A stretch of 64,000 nucleotides of DNA from DATFNV01 sp963827935 (GTDB taxonomy: Bacteria > Planctomycetota > Planctomycetia > Gemmatales > Gemmataceae): the NCBI GenBank assembly GCA_963827935.1, contig CAWHCN010000018.1, positions 310,001 through 374,000 on the forward strand, given 5' to 3'. The notes beneath the pieces were generated by a model. That model searched no databases, had not been told where the DNA came from, and saw nothing but the letters and a program-made list of their open reading frames with translations. Positions 8,062 to 17,404 of this stretch are shown piece by piece. A program made the position numbers and the translations under genes. How positions within the stretch are numbered: the stretch's first letter is position 1; every line of letters begins with the position of its first letter.

Positions 8062-8663
8062 ATGGCGACTGCGATCACTCCCCCTAAACGTCCGCCGATC
8101 GTCAACCTGCCGAATGTGCTGACGGCCAGCCGCTTTGTGCTGGCGATGGTGCTGTTCGTGCTGATCGAATGGTGCGAGTCGATCCCCGGCGTCTGGCTCT
8201 GGTGCCTGGGCATCTTCGCGGCGGCGGCGGTGACGGACTACTTCGATGGTTATTATGGCGCAAGCTCGGCCTGATGAGCACGCTGGGCCGTAATCTCGAC
8301 CCGCTGGTGGACAAGGTCCTGATGTGCGGCGCCTTCACCTTCCTCTTGGAGGTCAAGGGCGCCACGGAGCTTGGCTTGCGCCTGGATGGTCGTGGTGGTG
8401 GTGGCGCGCGAGCTGATCATCACCAGCCTGCGCGGCTTTCTGGAAAGTGAAGGGATCCGCTTTGGTGCCGATCTGCTCGGCAAGATCAAGATGTGGCTAC
8501 AGTGTGCCGCCCTCATCGCCGTCTTCGTGGCCCTGCACGACTACAGAGCCGGCGATTGGCGGACGGTGTTGAGCCTGTGGCTCATTTACGTGATGGTGGC
8601 GGCCACGGCGCTGAGCGGGCGCAATACCTGTGGAAGGCGACGCTGTTGTTGAAATCAGAATAG
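8062..8663 (+). CDS. pgsA: CDP-diacylglycerol--glycerol-3-phosphate 3-phosphatidyltransferase (several frame breaks)
   Basis: Membrane enzyme that makes phosphatidylglycerol phosphate. The N-terminus NLPNVLTASRFVLAMVLF and the CDP-alcohol phosphotransferase signature (DYFDGYY, then LGRNLDPLVDK) are clear. The reading frame is broken at least three times: near 8258, inside the signature where one base of the Ala-Arg codons is lost; near 8385, before VVVVVARELIITSLR; and near 8630, before AQYLWKATLLLKSE, which ends at the TAG at 8661-8663. All parts are in order with no gap, so the gene is probably intact and the sequence faulty. The start follows rimO by 3 bases with GGAGG overlapping the rimO stop. 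The stop codon lies inside the palindrome that follows. Confidence 0.85.
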
Positions 8664-8746
8664 AACACGGATGACACGGATTTGACAGATTGGCACGGAT
8701 CTGATCCGTGAAAATCCGTCAAATCCGTGTCATCCGTGTTCTATTC
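8658..8746. repeat. Palindrome of the ATCCGTGT family, 29-bp perfect arms
   Basis: Arms 8658-8686 and 8718-8746 are exact reverse complements and are built from GACACGGAT/ATCCGTGTC units. The left arm contains the pgsA stop codon. The right arm ends just before the GGGAGGCGACG that should serve as ribosome-binding site for the next gene. Transcribed from the plus strand it would form a long hairpin between the two genes. Confidence 0.85.
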
Positions 8747-8757
8747 GGGAGGCGACG

Positions 8758-9800
8758 ATGCCTGGTTTCGCGATCGTCGGCTGCGGCATGATCGCCCGCT
8801 TCCATGCCCGCGCCCTGGCCGAGGTGCCGGGGGCGAAGCTGGTGGCGCTGGTCAGCCGTCGCGCCGCCGGGCGCGGAAGATGGCCGATGAGCTGCGGTTG
8901 CGCTGCGACATTTACGAGGACCTGGCCACAGCCCTTGCCCGCCGCGACCTGGACGTGGTCATCATTGCGACGCCGTCCGGGGCACACATGGAGCCGGCCG
9001 TGGCCGCCGCTGCCGCGGGGAAGCACGTCGTCGTCGAAAAACCGCTCGAAATCACCCTGGATCGCTGCGACCGCATCATCGACGCCTGCGATCGGCACCG
9101 GGTCCAGCTCTGCACCATCTTTCCGTCGCGTTTCGCCGATGCCAACCGGGCCCTGAAGGGCGCCGTCGAGGCGGGGCGATTCGGCCGGATCACGCTCGGC
9201 GAAACCACCTGCAAGTGGTGGCGGGCCCAGTCGTACTACGATGACGGCGGCTGGAAAGGGACCCAGGCGCTGGACGGCGGCGGGGCCCTCATGAACCAGG
9301 GCATCCACAATGTCGATCTCCTTTTGTGGATGATGGGGCCTCCAACGCAGGTCGTCGGCTTCACTGCCACGCTGGCTCACGAGCGCATCGAGGTCGAGGA
9401 TACCGCCGTCGCCTGCCTGCGCTTTGCCTCCGGAGCCCTGGGCGTCATTCAGGCGACCACGAGCGTTTACCCGGGCTCGCCGAAGACCATCGCCGTCCAC
9501 GGCGACCGCGGCACGGCCGTCATCGAACAGGAAGACGTGCTCCGCTGGGACTTTACCCCCGAGACCGACCAGGATCGGGCGCTGGAGCAGCGCTTCGCCC
9601 AGAAGGTGGGTGCTTCGGGCGGAGCGAGCAACCCGGCGGCCATCTCGCATGTGTATCATGCCCGGCAGCTAGCTGATTTCGTGGCCACCCTGGAAGCAGG
9701 ACGCCAGCCCCTGGTCGATGGCCGGGAAGGGCGTCGCGCCGTCGCGGTGATCCTGGCGATCTACCAGTCGGCTGCCAGTGGACGCATGGTGGAGTTGTAA
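8758..9800 (+). CDS. Gfo/Idh/MocA family NAD(P)-dependent oxidoreductase (one frame break)
   Basis: Soluble sugar or inositol dehydrogenase-like protein. The N-terminal Rossmann motif is FAIVGCGMIARFHARAL, read from ATG 8758 with GGGAGG 9 bases upstream. The frame breaks near 8870 (LVSRRAA to RKMADELRLRC). The rest is intact: IIATPSGAHMEPAV, the family motif VVVEKPLEI, and the C-terminal sheet domain with GGGALMNQGIHNVDLLLWMMG and DTAVACLRFASGALG. The usual family size of about 345 residues is reached. The substrate cannot be assigned from sequence. It is probably co-transcribed with the acyltransferase 28 bases downstream. Confidence 0.88.
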
Positions 9801-9828
9801 CGACACACCAGGTCAAAGGAGTGACCGC

Positions 9829-10767
9829 ATGGCCAGGCCGCGCTCGAAGTCTGCCGACTACGCCGTCTATCTGCTGGTTCGAGTCATTGTCTGCGTTCTG
9901 CAGGCCCTTTCCCTCGACACACTCCGCCGGTTAGCCGCTGCCCTGGCGTGGCTGCTCTACCACGTGGACCGTCGCCATCGGCTGGTCGCGGACGACAACC
10001 TGCGCCAGGCCTTCCCCGGCCGGTTCAGCGATGCTGAGCGTGACCGGATGGTGCGGGCGGTTTACCTTCACTTCTGCAATTTGCTCATGGAAATCGCGCT
10101 GGCGCCGAGGTTGCTGAGCATTGGCACCTGGCGGCGGCATGTGGACATGGCCCGCGGCTGGCTACTGCTCGATCGGCTGCTGTCGGGCCGTCCCTGCCTG
10201 GTGGTCACCGGGCATTTCGGCAACTGGGAGATCGGCGGCTATACCCTTGGTCTGCTCGGCTTCCGCACCTCGGCCATCGCACGAGACCTGGATAATCCCT
10301 TTCTGGATCAGTTTCTTCGCCGGTTCCGCGAACGCAACGGCCAGGGACTGATCGCCAAGAACGGCGAGGTCCACAAGATACTCGCGGTGCTAACCCAGAA
10401 CGGCGTGCTGGCCACGCTCGGCGACCAGGATGCCGGGCCGCGCGGCCTATTTGTGGATTTCTTCGGCCGGCCGGCTTCCACGCACAAGGCCATCGCCCTG
10501 CTGGCGCTGGAACATGGTGTGCCGCTGCTGGTCCTCGGCGTCCGCAAGGTGGGCGAGCCGATGCGATACCAGATCGTTGTCGAGGAGCAAATCTTGCCCG
10601 AAGACTATGGAACGAGGACGGACGCCGTCGCGGCGATGACGCAGCGGTTCACCGCAGCCCTGGAGCGTCTCATCCGCGAAGCGCCGGAGCAGTACTTCTG
10701 GCTGCACCGGCGCTGGAAACATCAGCCGCAGGCGCGGCGGACGCGGGAGACGAAGCAGGCGGCCTAA
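9829..10767 (+). CDS. LpxL/HtrB-type lysophospholipid or lipid A acyltransferase
   Basis: 312 residues. Family members transfer a fatty acid from acyl-ACP to a lipid A precursor at the inner membrane. The catalytic HxxxxE motif is GHFGNWEIGGY near residue 126. Further family features are a hydrophobic start (YLLVRVIVCVLQAL), GLIAKNGEVHKILAVLTQNG, GDQDAGPRGLFVDFFGRPAST, and the C-terminal PEQYFWLHRRWKHQP. ATG 9829 follows AGGAG by 7 bases. The gene converges on flgL, with only 19 bases between the two stops. In planctomycetes this gene fits with their having lipid A genes; no other lpx gene is in the window. Confidence 0.9.
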   Translation: MARPRSKSADYAVYLLVRVIVCVLQALSLDTLRRLAAALAWLLYHVDRRHRLVADDNLRQAFPGRFSDAERDRMVRAVYLHFCNLLMEIALAPRLLSIGTWRRHVDMARGWLLLDRLLSGRPCLVVTGHFGNWEIGGYTLGLLGFRTSAIARDLDNPFLDQFLRRFRERNGQGLIAKNGEVHKILAVLTQNGVLATLGDQDAGPRGLFVDFFGRPASTHKAIALLALEHGVPLLVLGVRKVGEPMRYQIVVEEQILPEDYGTRTDAVAAMTQRFTAALERLIREAPEQYFWLHRRWKHQPQARRTRETKQAA

Positions 10768-10786
10768 GCCGCCTGCCGCGCCGCCC

Positions 10787-12225
10787 TCACTTGATGAAAT
10801 TAAGCAGGTTGTCGCTGAACATCTGCGAGGTTGTCTTGAGTGTCGCCTGAAGGAGGTTCTGCTGGGCCTGGAGCTGGGTCAGGATACTGGCCATGTCGGC
10901 GCTCTGCACGTTGCTTGTCTGTTCTTGCGTTTGCAACTGCACGTTCTGTACCTGGGTCTGCAAGCCGCTCAGGTTCTGCAGCGTGGCCGACTGCTCACCG
11001 ATCACCGATTGGACATTGTCGTTGATCCTGTCCAGTTCCCCGATCTGGCTTGAAATCGCCTGGAGCTGCGCCTTGAGCTGAGATTCTGCGTGTTTTGCAG
11101 CTGGCTTTGCAGGGCGGTCAAAATCTGGAACGCACTGTAGGTGCCGGTATAGCTCACACTCTCCGCCCCCGCCTGGCGGATATTGGTGCTGTTGACGTTG
11201 GTGACCGTGCCGTCCGGTCCAGCGACGACCTGGTTGGCGGAGAAGTTGATAGCCACCGGTGTGCCGCCGGGAACCGAGAGCGTGCCGTTGGCCGTGATTG
11301 GGACGGTGCTGCTATAGCCGGCGGCGATATTGCTGGTGTCGACATACACGACCTCGCCGGACGGGCCGGTGACCAGAAGGTTGTGATCGGTGTTGGCGAA
11401 GGCGACCGGCGTGCCGCCATTGAGGGAAACGGTGCCGGCACTGCCGTTGCCGCTGGTGTCCACCACCGTCAACGTATTGGCCCCGGCGGGGCCAATAATC
11501 GTGTCGCCCGCCGCCGACTGGCTGGCGCTCGCAGCCACGCCCGAGGCTCCGCCGTAGGTGGTGCTGGTATGCGTAACGAGAAGCGTACCCAGCCCGGTGG
11601 CGCTGTCGGTGCCGGTGCCGGCGGCCGCGCCGGTGTTGCCGGTGTAGACGCTGGCACCGCGATCTTGCGACTGAAAGATCACACTTCCCGGTGAGTATGT
11701 CGTCGCCGACTCAGTGGGGCTGACCGGCACCGTGGCGCTCTGGGTGCCGCCGACATAGCTCACATTGCCCGACGCATCGGTCACAAACGGGGCGACCTGG
11801 GTTTTGGTGCCCCCGAAGACATACTGCCCGTTGTTTTGCGTGTTCGCCAGGTTGGTAAGCTGAGTGAGCAAGTCGCTCACCTGCGTGGCGATGGCATTGA
11901 GCGCGTTCTGATCGTTCCCGGGGTTGACTGCCTGCGTGGCCAGGCTTTTCGCGCTCACGAGGACGTTGCTGGCCGACTGCAAGGTGGAGACACTGACGTT
12001 GAGATCGTTGGCGGCCGTGTTGACGTTCGTAAGGGACGTGCCTTCGTTGGCATCCTGTGTGTTGTAGTTGATGACGGCTGCAGCGCCGAGAGGATCGTCG
12101 GACGGGGTCAGGATGCGATTTCCCGACGACGCCTGCTGTTGCAACTGCGACAGCGCGGCCGACTGTTGCTGTTCGTAGTAAATGGATTGGTTCACGAGCG
12201 ATTGCACTGAGACGCGGAGTTCCAT
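10787..12225 (-). CDS. flgL: Flagellar hook-filament junction protein FlgL (one frame break)
   Basis: HAP3, the second of two junction proteins between hook and filament. The N-terminal D0/D1 helices are typical (MELRVSVQSLVNQSIYYEQQ, SGNRILTPSDDPLGAAAVINY). The C-terminal helix ends SNVQSADMASILTQLQAQQ and NLLNFIK. The two are joined through a frame break near 11085, before ESQLKAQLQAISSQIGELD. At about 478 residues it is much longer than the E. coli protein (317). The extra length is a Gly/Ser/Thr/Ala-rich insert at roughly residues 170-370 with repeated short beta-like segments, probably a surface-exposed D2/D3 domain. It is the last gene of the flagellar block and lies 113 bases after flgK. 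Confidence 0.9.
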
Positions 12226-12338
12226 GGCACTCGAGGGGTCAGGGGGTAAGTTTCGCCGGGAGCTTCTGCGAGTGCTCTCCCCCCGCTTATGCGGGAGGCT
12301 CGCCTGCGCTCGCGGAATACTCACGGCAAAACGGGGAC

Positions 12339-14336
12339 TTAGCCGTTGGTCGTAATCGGGATGATGCCCAGCAAAGTAGTCATCGTCTGATTGATGACGC
12401 TGATGTATTCCGACGCCATCTGGAACGATTGTTGATACTGGAGCAGGTTGGTCAATTGCTCGTTGGTATCCACGCCGGAGACGGCCTGCTGTTGGCGCTG
12501 AGCTGCTGCCCAAGAGCCTGCTGGGCCGTTTGCTGATTCGTGAGGTTCTGAACGCGCACGCCCACGTCGCTGACGGTATTGGCAAAATACTGGCTCAGGG
12601 TCTGCGTGCCGTTGCTCAGGAGCGGGGCGTTTTGCACATTGGCGATCTTGGTGAAGTTGGAGCCGTCGCCAGGATCGCCGTCGAGCGAACCGCTCAGCAG
12701 CTGCGCCTGGCCGATTAGCCCAGGCTGGACCGCCAGGGTGGCGGCGTCGTTGCCGGTGAAGAGGGTGTTGAGCCCCAGGGCGGTCAGCAGATTTCCCGTA
12801 TCCGGATTGGCGGTGACCGGGACCTGGAACGAATCGCCGTTGTTCACGGTGCCGGACGCAATGTTGGCGGTAACCCCATTGATGGCCGCCAGGGCCGATC
12901 CCGGGGAATAGCCCTGACCGATGTTGAACGACCCAAGCAGGTTGTTATTACCGTCGGTGACTTGCAGGGTGAGTCCGGGAGTGACGCCGACCGTCCCGCC
13001 GCCGGCTCCGGCCCCGGAGACCGTGTAGGTGTAGGTGTCGTTGGTGCTGCCGGTGTAGCTGCCGCTGATGCTGGCGGCGATATTCCCTTGTCCGGGGATG
13101 GGCGCGGACGGCAACCGGCCGGCGAAGTCGAAAGCGTAACCGTTGGCCGCCACGATCTGCAAGGTGTTGTTCGACGGGTTGATCGAGGCGGTCAAGTTAG
13201 GTACCTGGGCGTTGATGGCGTCCGCGACTTGACCGAGGTTTTCGGTCGCCGGGTCGACTTGTACCTGGTAGAGCGTGCGCGTTCCGGCATTGGCCCCCGT
13301 CGTTTGGGTGAGCGGAGATGGCCAGCGTGCCGGCCGACGGCGGGAACGCCAGCCCGGCCTGGCTGAGCGGCACGGTGGTTTCCGTGACACCGCGTGTGCC
13401 GGTCGCGCTGGTGAGTGGCCCGGTCAAGGCGATGCCGGTGGCCTGAGCCTCGTCTACCCCCTGAATCAGGGCCTGGGTGAGCGAGTTGAGTTGGCTGGTG
13501 ATCTGCGGCAGGTCGCCGTTGCGCACCTGCAAGAGGCCGGCGATCTGGCCGCCGGTTGGGTTCGGGCCCTGTGCGGATTGATCGGCCCGCAGCAGCTCGC
13601 CCTGGTTGTTGGCGCCCACCTGGTACTGCAAGGCGAGACTCTGCGTGCCGGCCACAATGGGAGCGCCCGCGGCCAGCACCGTCACGTCGTTAGAGCCGGT
13701 CGGGATAACGCGCACGTCGATGAGCTGCGACAGCTGCGAGATCAGCTCGTCGCGCTGGTCGAGCAGGTCGTTGGGCTGCTGGCCGCCAACGGTGGCTGTC
13801 TCGATCTGGCCATTCAGACTGGCGATCTGCTGCGCGTCCTGATTGATCTGGCCGACCACGTTGCCCAGGGTCGCGTCAATAGTACTTCCGGTCGCCTGCA
13901 ACTGGTTGCTGGCCGAGTTGATCCCGCTTGCCAGGTTGACGGCATCATTGAGGACGACGCTGCGCTGGGCCTGGCTGTCGGGTTCTGCCGACAGTTGCTG
14001 CACGTCGTTGAAAAAGCTACTCAGTTGGGTGTCGATCCCGCCGGACCCAGGGGCCAGGTAAGCCTGAACCTGTTGCAGGTTATTAAGCTGGGCGGTTGTG
14101 TCCTGCGATTCGTAGGTATTGTTGAGCAGGGCGGTTTCGATGGGGCCGCTGATCTGGCGTGCGATGCCGGTGATGGTGACGCCGGCGCCGATGTTGTCGC
14201 CGGATTCGATGCCGGCAAGGCTGGCGACCTGCACATGATAGCCGGGGGTGTCGGCATTGGCGACGTTCTGACCGGTCAACTGCAGCAGTTTCTGGCTGAC
14301 CTGCAGCGCGGAAACACCAATTGAGAGAGCGGACAT
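12339..14336 (-). CDS. flgK: Flagellar hook-associated protein FlgK (two frame breaks)
   Basis: HAP1, the first junction protein on the hook. It starts MSALSIGVSALQVSQKLLQL with TGQNVANADTPGYHVQ, the basal-body rod signature shared by hook-axial proteins. Frame breaks fall near 13315 (TLAIS to LTQTTGANAGT) and near 12500 (QQLSA to AVSGVDTNEQLTNLLQ). The true C-terminus QYQQSFQMASEYISVINQTM ends at the TAA at 12339-12341. Total length is about 665 residues, with a large variable middle (FAGRLPSAPIPGQGNIAAS and a GSYTG-rich part). The flgN stop lies 7 bases before the ATG. Confidence 0.92.
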
Positions 14337-14343
14337 GGGGAGA

Positions 14344-14881
14344 TTATCCTCGGGCGTTGATAAGGGAGCCGCCTGATCCGGCCGGCGCGTTGTCCGGCCG
14401 GGCCATAGCGGCCGTCGTGCGGACGGCCGGTCAACCGGTCGAAGAAGCGCTGCAGGAAATCGAGGCTGTAATGGAGAAGCGAGGCGTTGCGGCCGTTGAG
14501 GCGATCGACCTCGGTGGCGGTCTGCTGGAGGCGGGCCCGGGCCTCGGCCACGCGTTGGGCGGCTTCCCCGGGCAAACGAGCCGCAAGAAGAGCCAGCGTT
14601 ACCGATTCGGGGGGAACGCCCAGCAGCCCGGCGATCTCTTGCTGAAAAGCCGCGCGACGCGTTTGCAGGGCAGCCGTCCGCTGAATCGTGGCCGCGTGCC
14701 GCTCCAGGGCTTCCTGCAACCGGACATGGTCCCGATCCACCAGCGCCGCCCGCAGGTCCCGGAGGGCGGCCAGCGTGGCGTCGAGCTGGGCCTGCTCCTC
14801 GGCGACGTGCTCAACGCAGAAGCGGGCCAGCCACGCCTGGGTTGGGTCCGGAATGGCCGGGTTGAGGGGGGTGTTGCTCAT
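14344..14881 (-). CDS. flgN: FlgN-type flagellar export chaperone (one frame break)
   Basis: About 178 residues, almost entirely helical, typical of FlgN, which binds FlgK and FlgL before export. Coiled-coil stretches run from ALVDRDHVRLQEALERHAA to RLQQTATEVDRLNGRNASLL, followed by HYSLDFLQRFFDRLTG and a flexible end YGPAGQRAG. A frame break near 14390 leads to SGGSLINARG and a TAA at 14344-14346, just before flgK. That ending fits the usual planctomycete FlgN tail, and without the shift the frame would run deep into flgK. The position directly before its clients flgK and flgL supports the call. Confidence 0.8.
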
Positions 14882-15191
14882 GGGTGTACTTCGCGCTCAA
14901 CTGCTTGCGAACCATCGCGGCGATGCCCAGCGATCCGCCCTGAGCGAGATGCTCGCCCAGGAACTGATCGAACATGCCGCCAAAAACGTCGCCCTGGTCG
15001 CCGCCGAACAGGGTCTCCGGCTCGAGGGTATCCCGCATCCCCTTGGAGATAAGCGAGAAGAACATACTCTCGAAGCCGCGGGCGACCGCCTCGGCGCTCT
15101 TGGGGTCGCCCTTGTGGGTCGGGGCCGCCGTCATGGCGAGGTCCAGGCCGGGCGTCAACGCCTGGCCTTGCAGGGGAGCGAGCACGTCCAT
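14811..15191 (-). CDS. flgJ: FlgJ-like rod-binding protein without muramidase domain
   Basis: 126 residues. The core is the rod-binding domain, with ARGFESMFFSLISKGMRDTL, FGGMFDQFLGEHLAQGGSLG and IAAMVRKQL. This is the N-terminal half of E. coli FlgJ; the peptidoglycan-cutting half is absent, as in many non-enterobacterial species. The frame runs 71 bases into flgN and ends with a Pro/Gly-rich tail (HPPQPGHSGPNPG). A shift of one base would give a TGA overlapping the flgN start, so a small sequence error near 14895 is possible. The ATG at 15189-15191 is separated from flgI by the hexamer repeat. Confidence 0.82.
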   Translation of the reverse strand: MDVLAPLQGQALTPGLDLAMTAAPTHKGDPKSAEAVARGFESMFFSLISKGMRDTLEPETLFGGDQGDVFGGMFDQFLGEHLAQGGSLGIAAMVRKQLSAKYTHEQHPPQPGHSGPNPGVAGPLLR

Positions 15192-15224
15192 GTCCGGGCT
15201 CCGGGGGGACGGCGATCTACGTTA

Positions 15225-15343
15225 CTAATCCTAATCGTGATCGTAATCGTAATCCTAATCGTAATCCTAATCGTAATCTCATCCTCAGCAGGGCTTTCCC
15301 TTCCCAAAAGAGATTTGGATTATGAGTAGGATTAGGATTAGGA
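15225..15343. repeat. Hexanucleotide array (TAATCC/TAATCG) with inverted outlier, between flgI and flgJ
   Basis: From 15225 to about 15279 the plus strand carries roughly nine copies of TAATCC or TAATCG with one variant (TGATCG). From 15316 to 15343 it carries the inverse units GGATTA and AGGATTAGG. The two parts can pair. It fills the whole gap between flgI and flgJ, together with about 35 bases around 15280-15315. Confidence 0.8.
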
Positions 15344-15365
15344 ACCAAGGCGTGCTCGCGGTTTT

Positions 15366-16506
15366 TCACATAATCACCAGTTCCGCGTGCAGCGCGCCGG
15401 CCGTCTTCAGGGCCTGGAAGATGGCCATCATGTCGCGCGGCGTCACCCCCAGGGCGTTCAGGGCGCGAGCAAGGTCGGCGACCGTGGCGGCCCGTTCCAG
15501 CACCTTCAAGGAGCCGCCCTGCTCGGTCACGCCGATGCGCGGCTGGGGCAGGATGGCCGTTCGCCCGCCGCTGAACGGCGGCGGCTGCGAAGCATACGGC
15601 TCGTCGCTGGTCAGGATCGACAGGTTGCCCTGGGCCACCGCCACCATGTCGATCTGCACGTCTTTGCCCGCCACCACTGTGCCGGTGCGCTCGTTGAGGA
15701 CGACCTTGGCCGTCACGTCGGTGGTGACCTCGAGCTGCCCGATTTCGCCGGCCCAGCAGACCACATCCAGGCAGCGATCGCGCGGCACGAAGACCTGCAC
15801 CGTCCCGGCGTCGAGTGCGACGGCGCTGCGGGCAAAGCCGCTTGTTGATGACGGCCGCGATGCCGCACGCCGTGGTGTAGTCGGGTTCTCGCAACAGCAG
15901 GCGGACCGTGCCGTTGCAGACGATCTCGCCGCGGGCCTCGCGTTCGATGATGCCTCCGCTGGGGACACGGCCAACCGTGGGATGATTCTTCTGTGCGCTG
16001 GCCAGCGGGGAGGAGCTTCCCTGCGGCACGGTGAACTGAAACCCGCCGATCGACACCGATCCCTGGGCGACCGCGTAGACGACATCGTCGGCCCCGCGCA
16101 GCGTCGTGTACATCAGCTCGCCCCCTTGCAGGCTCAGGGCGTCGTCGTAGACCGACACCTTGACATCGACGCGGCTGCCGCGGCGGGCGAAAGGACCTAG
16201 CTCCGCCGTGACCGCCACCACCGACACGCTGCCGGCGCGGTAAACGGGATCAATGCGGTTGTTGGAGTTGATGAGCGAGTTAATGCGGAACCGTTCCAGG
16301 AGGTCAACGGCCACCTGCTGAGTGAGAAGGCTGCGTCCGCCCGTGTTTTCGAGGCCGACCACCAGGCCGATGCCCATGAGCTGGTTGGCCCGCGCACCTT
16401 CGAACTCCGTAATGTCCTTGATGCGCGTGCCGGCGGCGGATGTGCCGGCCACGGGCACGGCCAGGAAAACGAGCGTCAACGCCAGTTTCATCCCTGTCTG
16501 CCACAT
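15366..16506 (-). CDS. flgI: Flagellar P-ring protein FlgI (one frame break)
   Basis: Periplasmic ring around the flagellar rod in the peptidoglycan layer. The signal peptide is MKLALTLVFLAVPVAGTSAA, and the mature start TRIKDITEFEGARANQLMGI is the family hallmark. GLVVGLENTGGRS, FRINSLINSNN and VDVKVSVYDDALSLQGGEL follow. The frame breaks near 15843, where an extra C in AAGCGGCTTTGCC separates AAVINKR from FARSAVALDAGTVQVFVP. The C-terminus is typical (LERAATVADLARALNALG, PRDMMAIFQALKTAGALHAE). ATG 16506 has GAGGAGA 8 bases upstream. Length is about 380 residues as expected. Confidence 0.93.
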
Positions 16507-16539
16507 CGATTGATCTCCTCGACCAAGCCGCAACCTCGT

Positions 16540-16689
16540 TGGTTGCATCGTTGCATCGTTGCAGCCATACCGGAAGCCGATGCATTGCACTGCATTGCAC
16601 TGCATTGCACGCAACGATTGCAACAGTGCAACAATGCAGCTGATTCGTTGCATCGTTGCAGTCGTTGCGTGCAACGATGCAACGATGCA
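16540..16689. repeat. TTGCATCG simple-sequence and palindrome tract between flgH and flgI
   Basis: Several copies of GTTGCATC and the inverse GATGCAAC frame three copies of TGCATTGCAC. The left part (GGTTGCATCGTTGCATCGTT) can pair with the right part (CAACGATGCAACGATGCA). The tract fills nearly the whole 200-base gap, leaving only the flgI ribosome-binding site free. Its base composition is clearly more AT-rich than the neighbours. Confidence 0.8.
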
Positions 16690-16703
16690 GCTGGAATCGA
16701 TTT

Positions 16704-17324
16704 CTAGAATGGCCACAGCTTGTTCATGGCCCGGCCCAGCCAGCCGTTGTTGGTGTAACTCGTCTCCTGGCCCTTCCCGAAATACTCCAGCGTGAAGTTC
16801 GCAATGTACTGCGATTGAATGCTGTCGTTGGCCCCGATATCGGTCGGACGAATGATGCCGCTGACGCGGATGGTCCGCTCCTCGCCGGAAATCACGCGGG
16901 TGCGGAACCCTTCGACGACCATGTTGCCGTTCGGCATCACCTGGATGACCTGCACGGCCATGTTGTCCACCAGGTTGCGGTTGCTCTGGTAGTTGGAGGT
17001 GCCGTTCAGCTCGCGGTCCGAGTTGGCGGCGCCGGTGAACGCGGCGGCAAAGCTGCGCAACTTGGCGCCGCCGGTCGCGCTGCCGCTGACGTTGGCGTTG
17101 GCACTGGCGATAGTATTCTTCTTCAGCGTGCGTGTTTCCTGTCCCTGGAAGTTCGTCGTCTCGTTGAGCACGATGGTGACCACGTCGCCGACGCGGCGGG
17201 CGCGGTTGTCCCAGGTCAGGTTGGCGAAGTACGGGTTGCGGCGTTCCCAGAGGGAATCCGCCCCCGCCTGGTTAAGGACGATGAACACGCCAACGACGGC
17301 GAGCAGCATGGCGAGGCGTTTCAC
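16704..17324 (-). CDS. flgH: Flagellar L-ring protein FlgH
   Basis: 206 residues. FlgH forms the outer-membrane ring of the flagellar basal body. Family features are SLWERRNPYFANLTWDNRAR, RVGDVVTIVLNETTNFQGQ, MVVEGFRTRVISGEERTIRV, SGIIRPTDIGANDSIQSQYI and the ending GWLGRAMNKLWPF. The start is a GTG (17322-17324), 7 bases after GGAGG. The hydrophobic N-terminus MLLAVVGVFIVLNQAGA has no cysteine, so there is no lipobox, whereas E. coli FlgH is a lipoprotein. The protein is probably cut by signal peptidase I instead. Confidence 0.93.
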   Translation of the reverse strand: MKRLAMLLAVVGVFIVLNQAGADSLWERRNPYFANLTWDNRARRVGDVVTIVLNETTNFQGQETRTLKKNTIASANANVSGSATGGAKLRSFAAAFTGAANSDRELNGTSNYQSNRNLVDNMAVQVIQVMPNGNMVVEGFRTRVISGEERTIRVSGIIRPTDIGANDSIQSQYIANFTLEYFGKGQETSYTNNGWLGRAMNKLWPF

Positions 17325-17361
17325 GGCCGGCCTCCTGGTTCTGGCGTTTTGCGCCCGTGGG

Positions 17362-17393
17362 ATCTAACCCGGCAGCTTACGCAGCCGGTTCGC
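17362..17393. repeat. Single CCGGCAGCTTACG palindrome between flgA and flgH
   Basis: AACCCGGCAGCTTACGCAGC followed by CGGTTCGCC. This is one unit of the family that forms arrays at 44463-44585 and 54243-54612. Confidence 0.7.
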
Positions 17394-17404
17394 CGACTCA
17401 TCAG

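Noticed and set aside
8062..8663. pgsA as a real pseudogene
   Set aside because: All segments are present in order with conserved signature residues, and breaks of the same kind occur in many other genes here, so sequence error is the simpler explanation.
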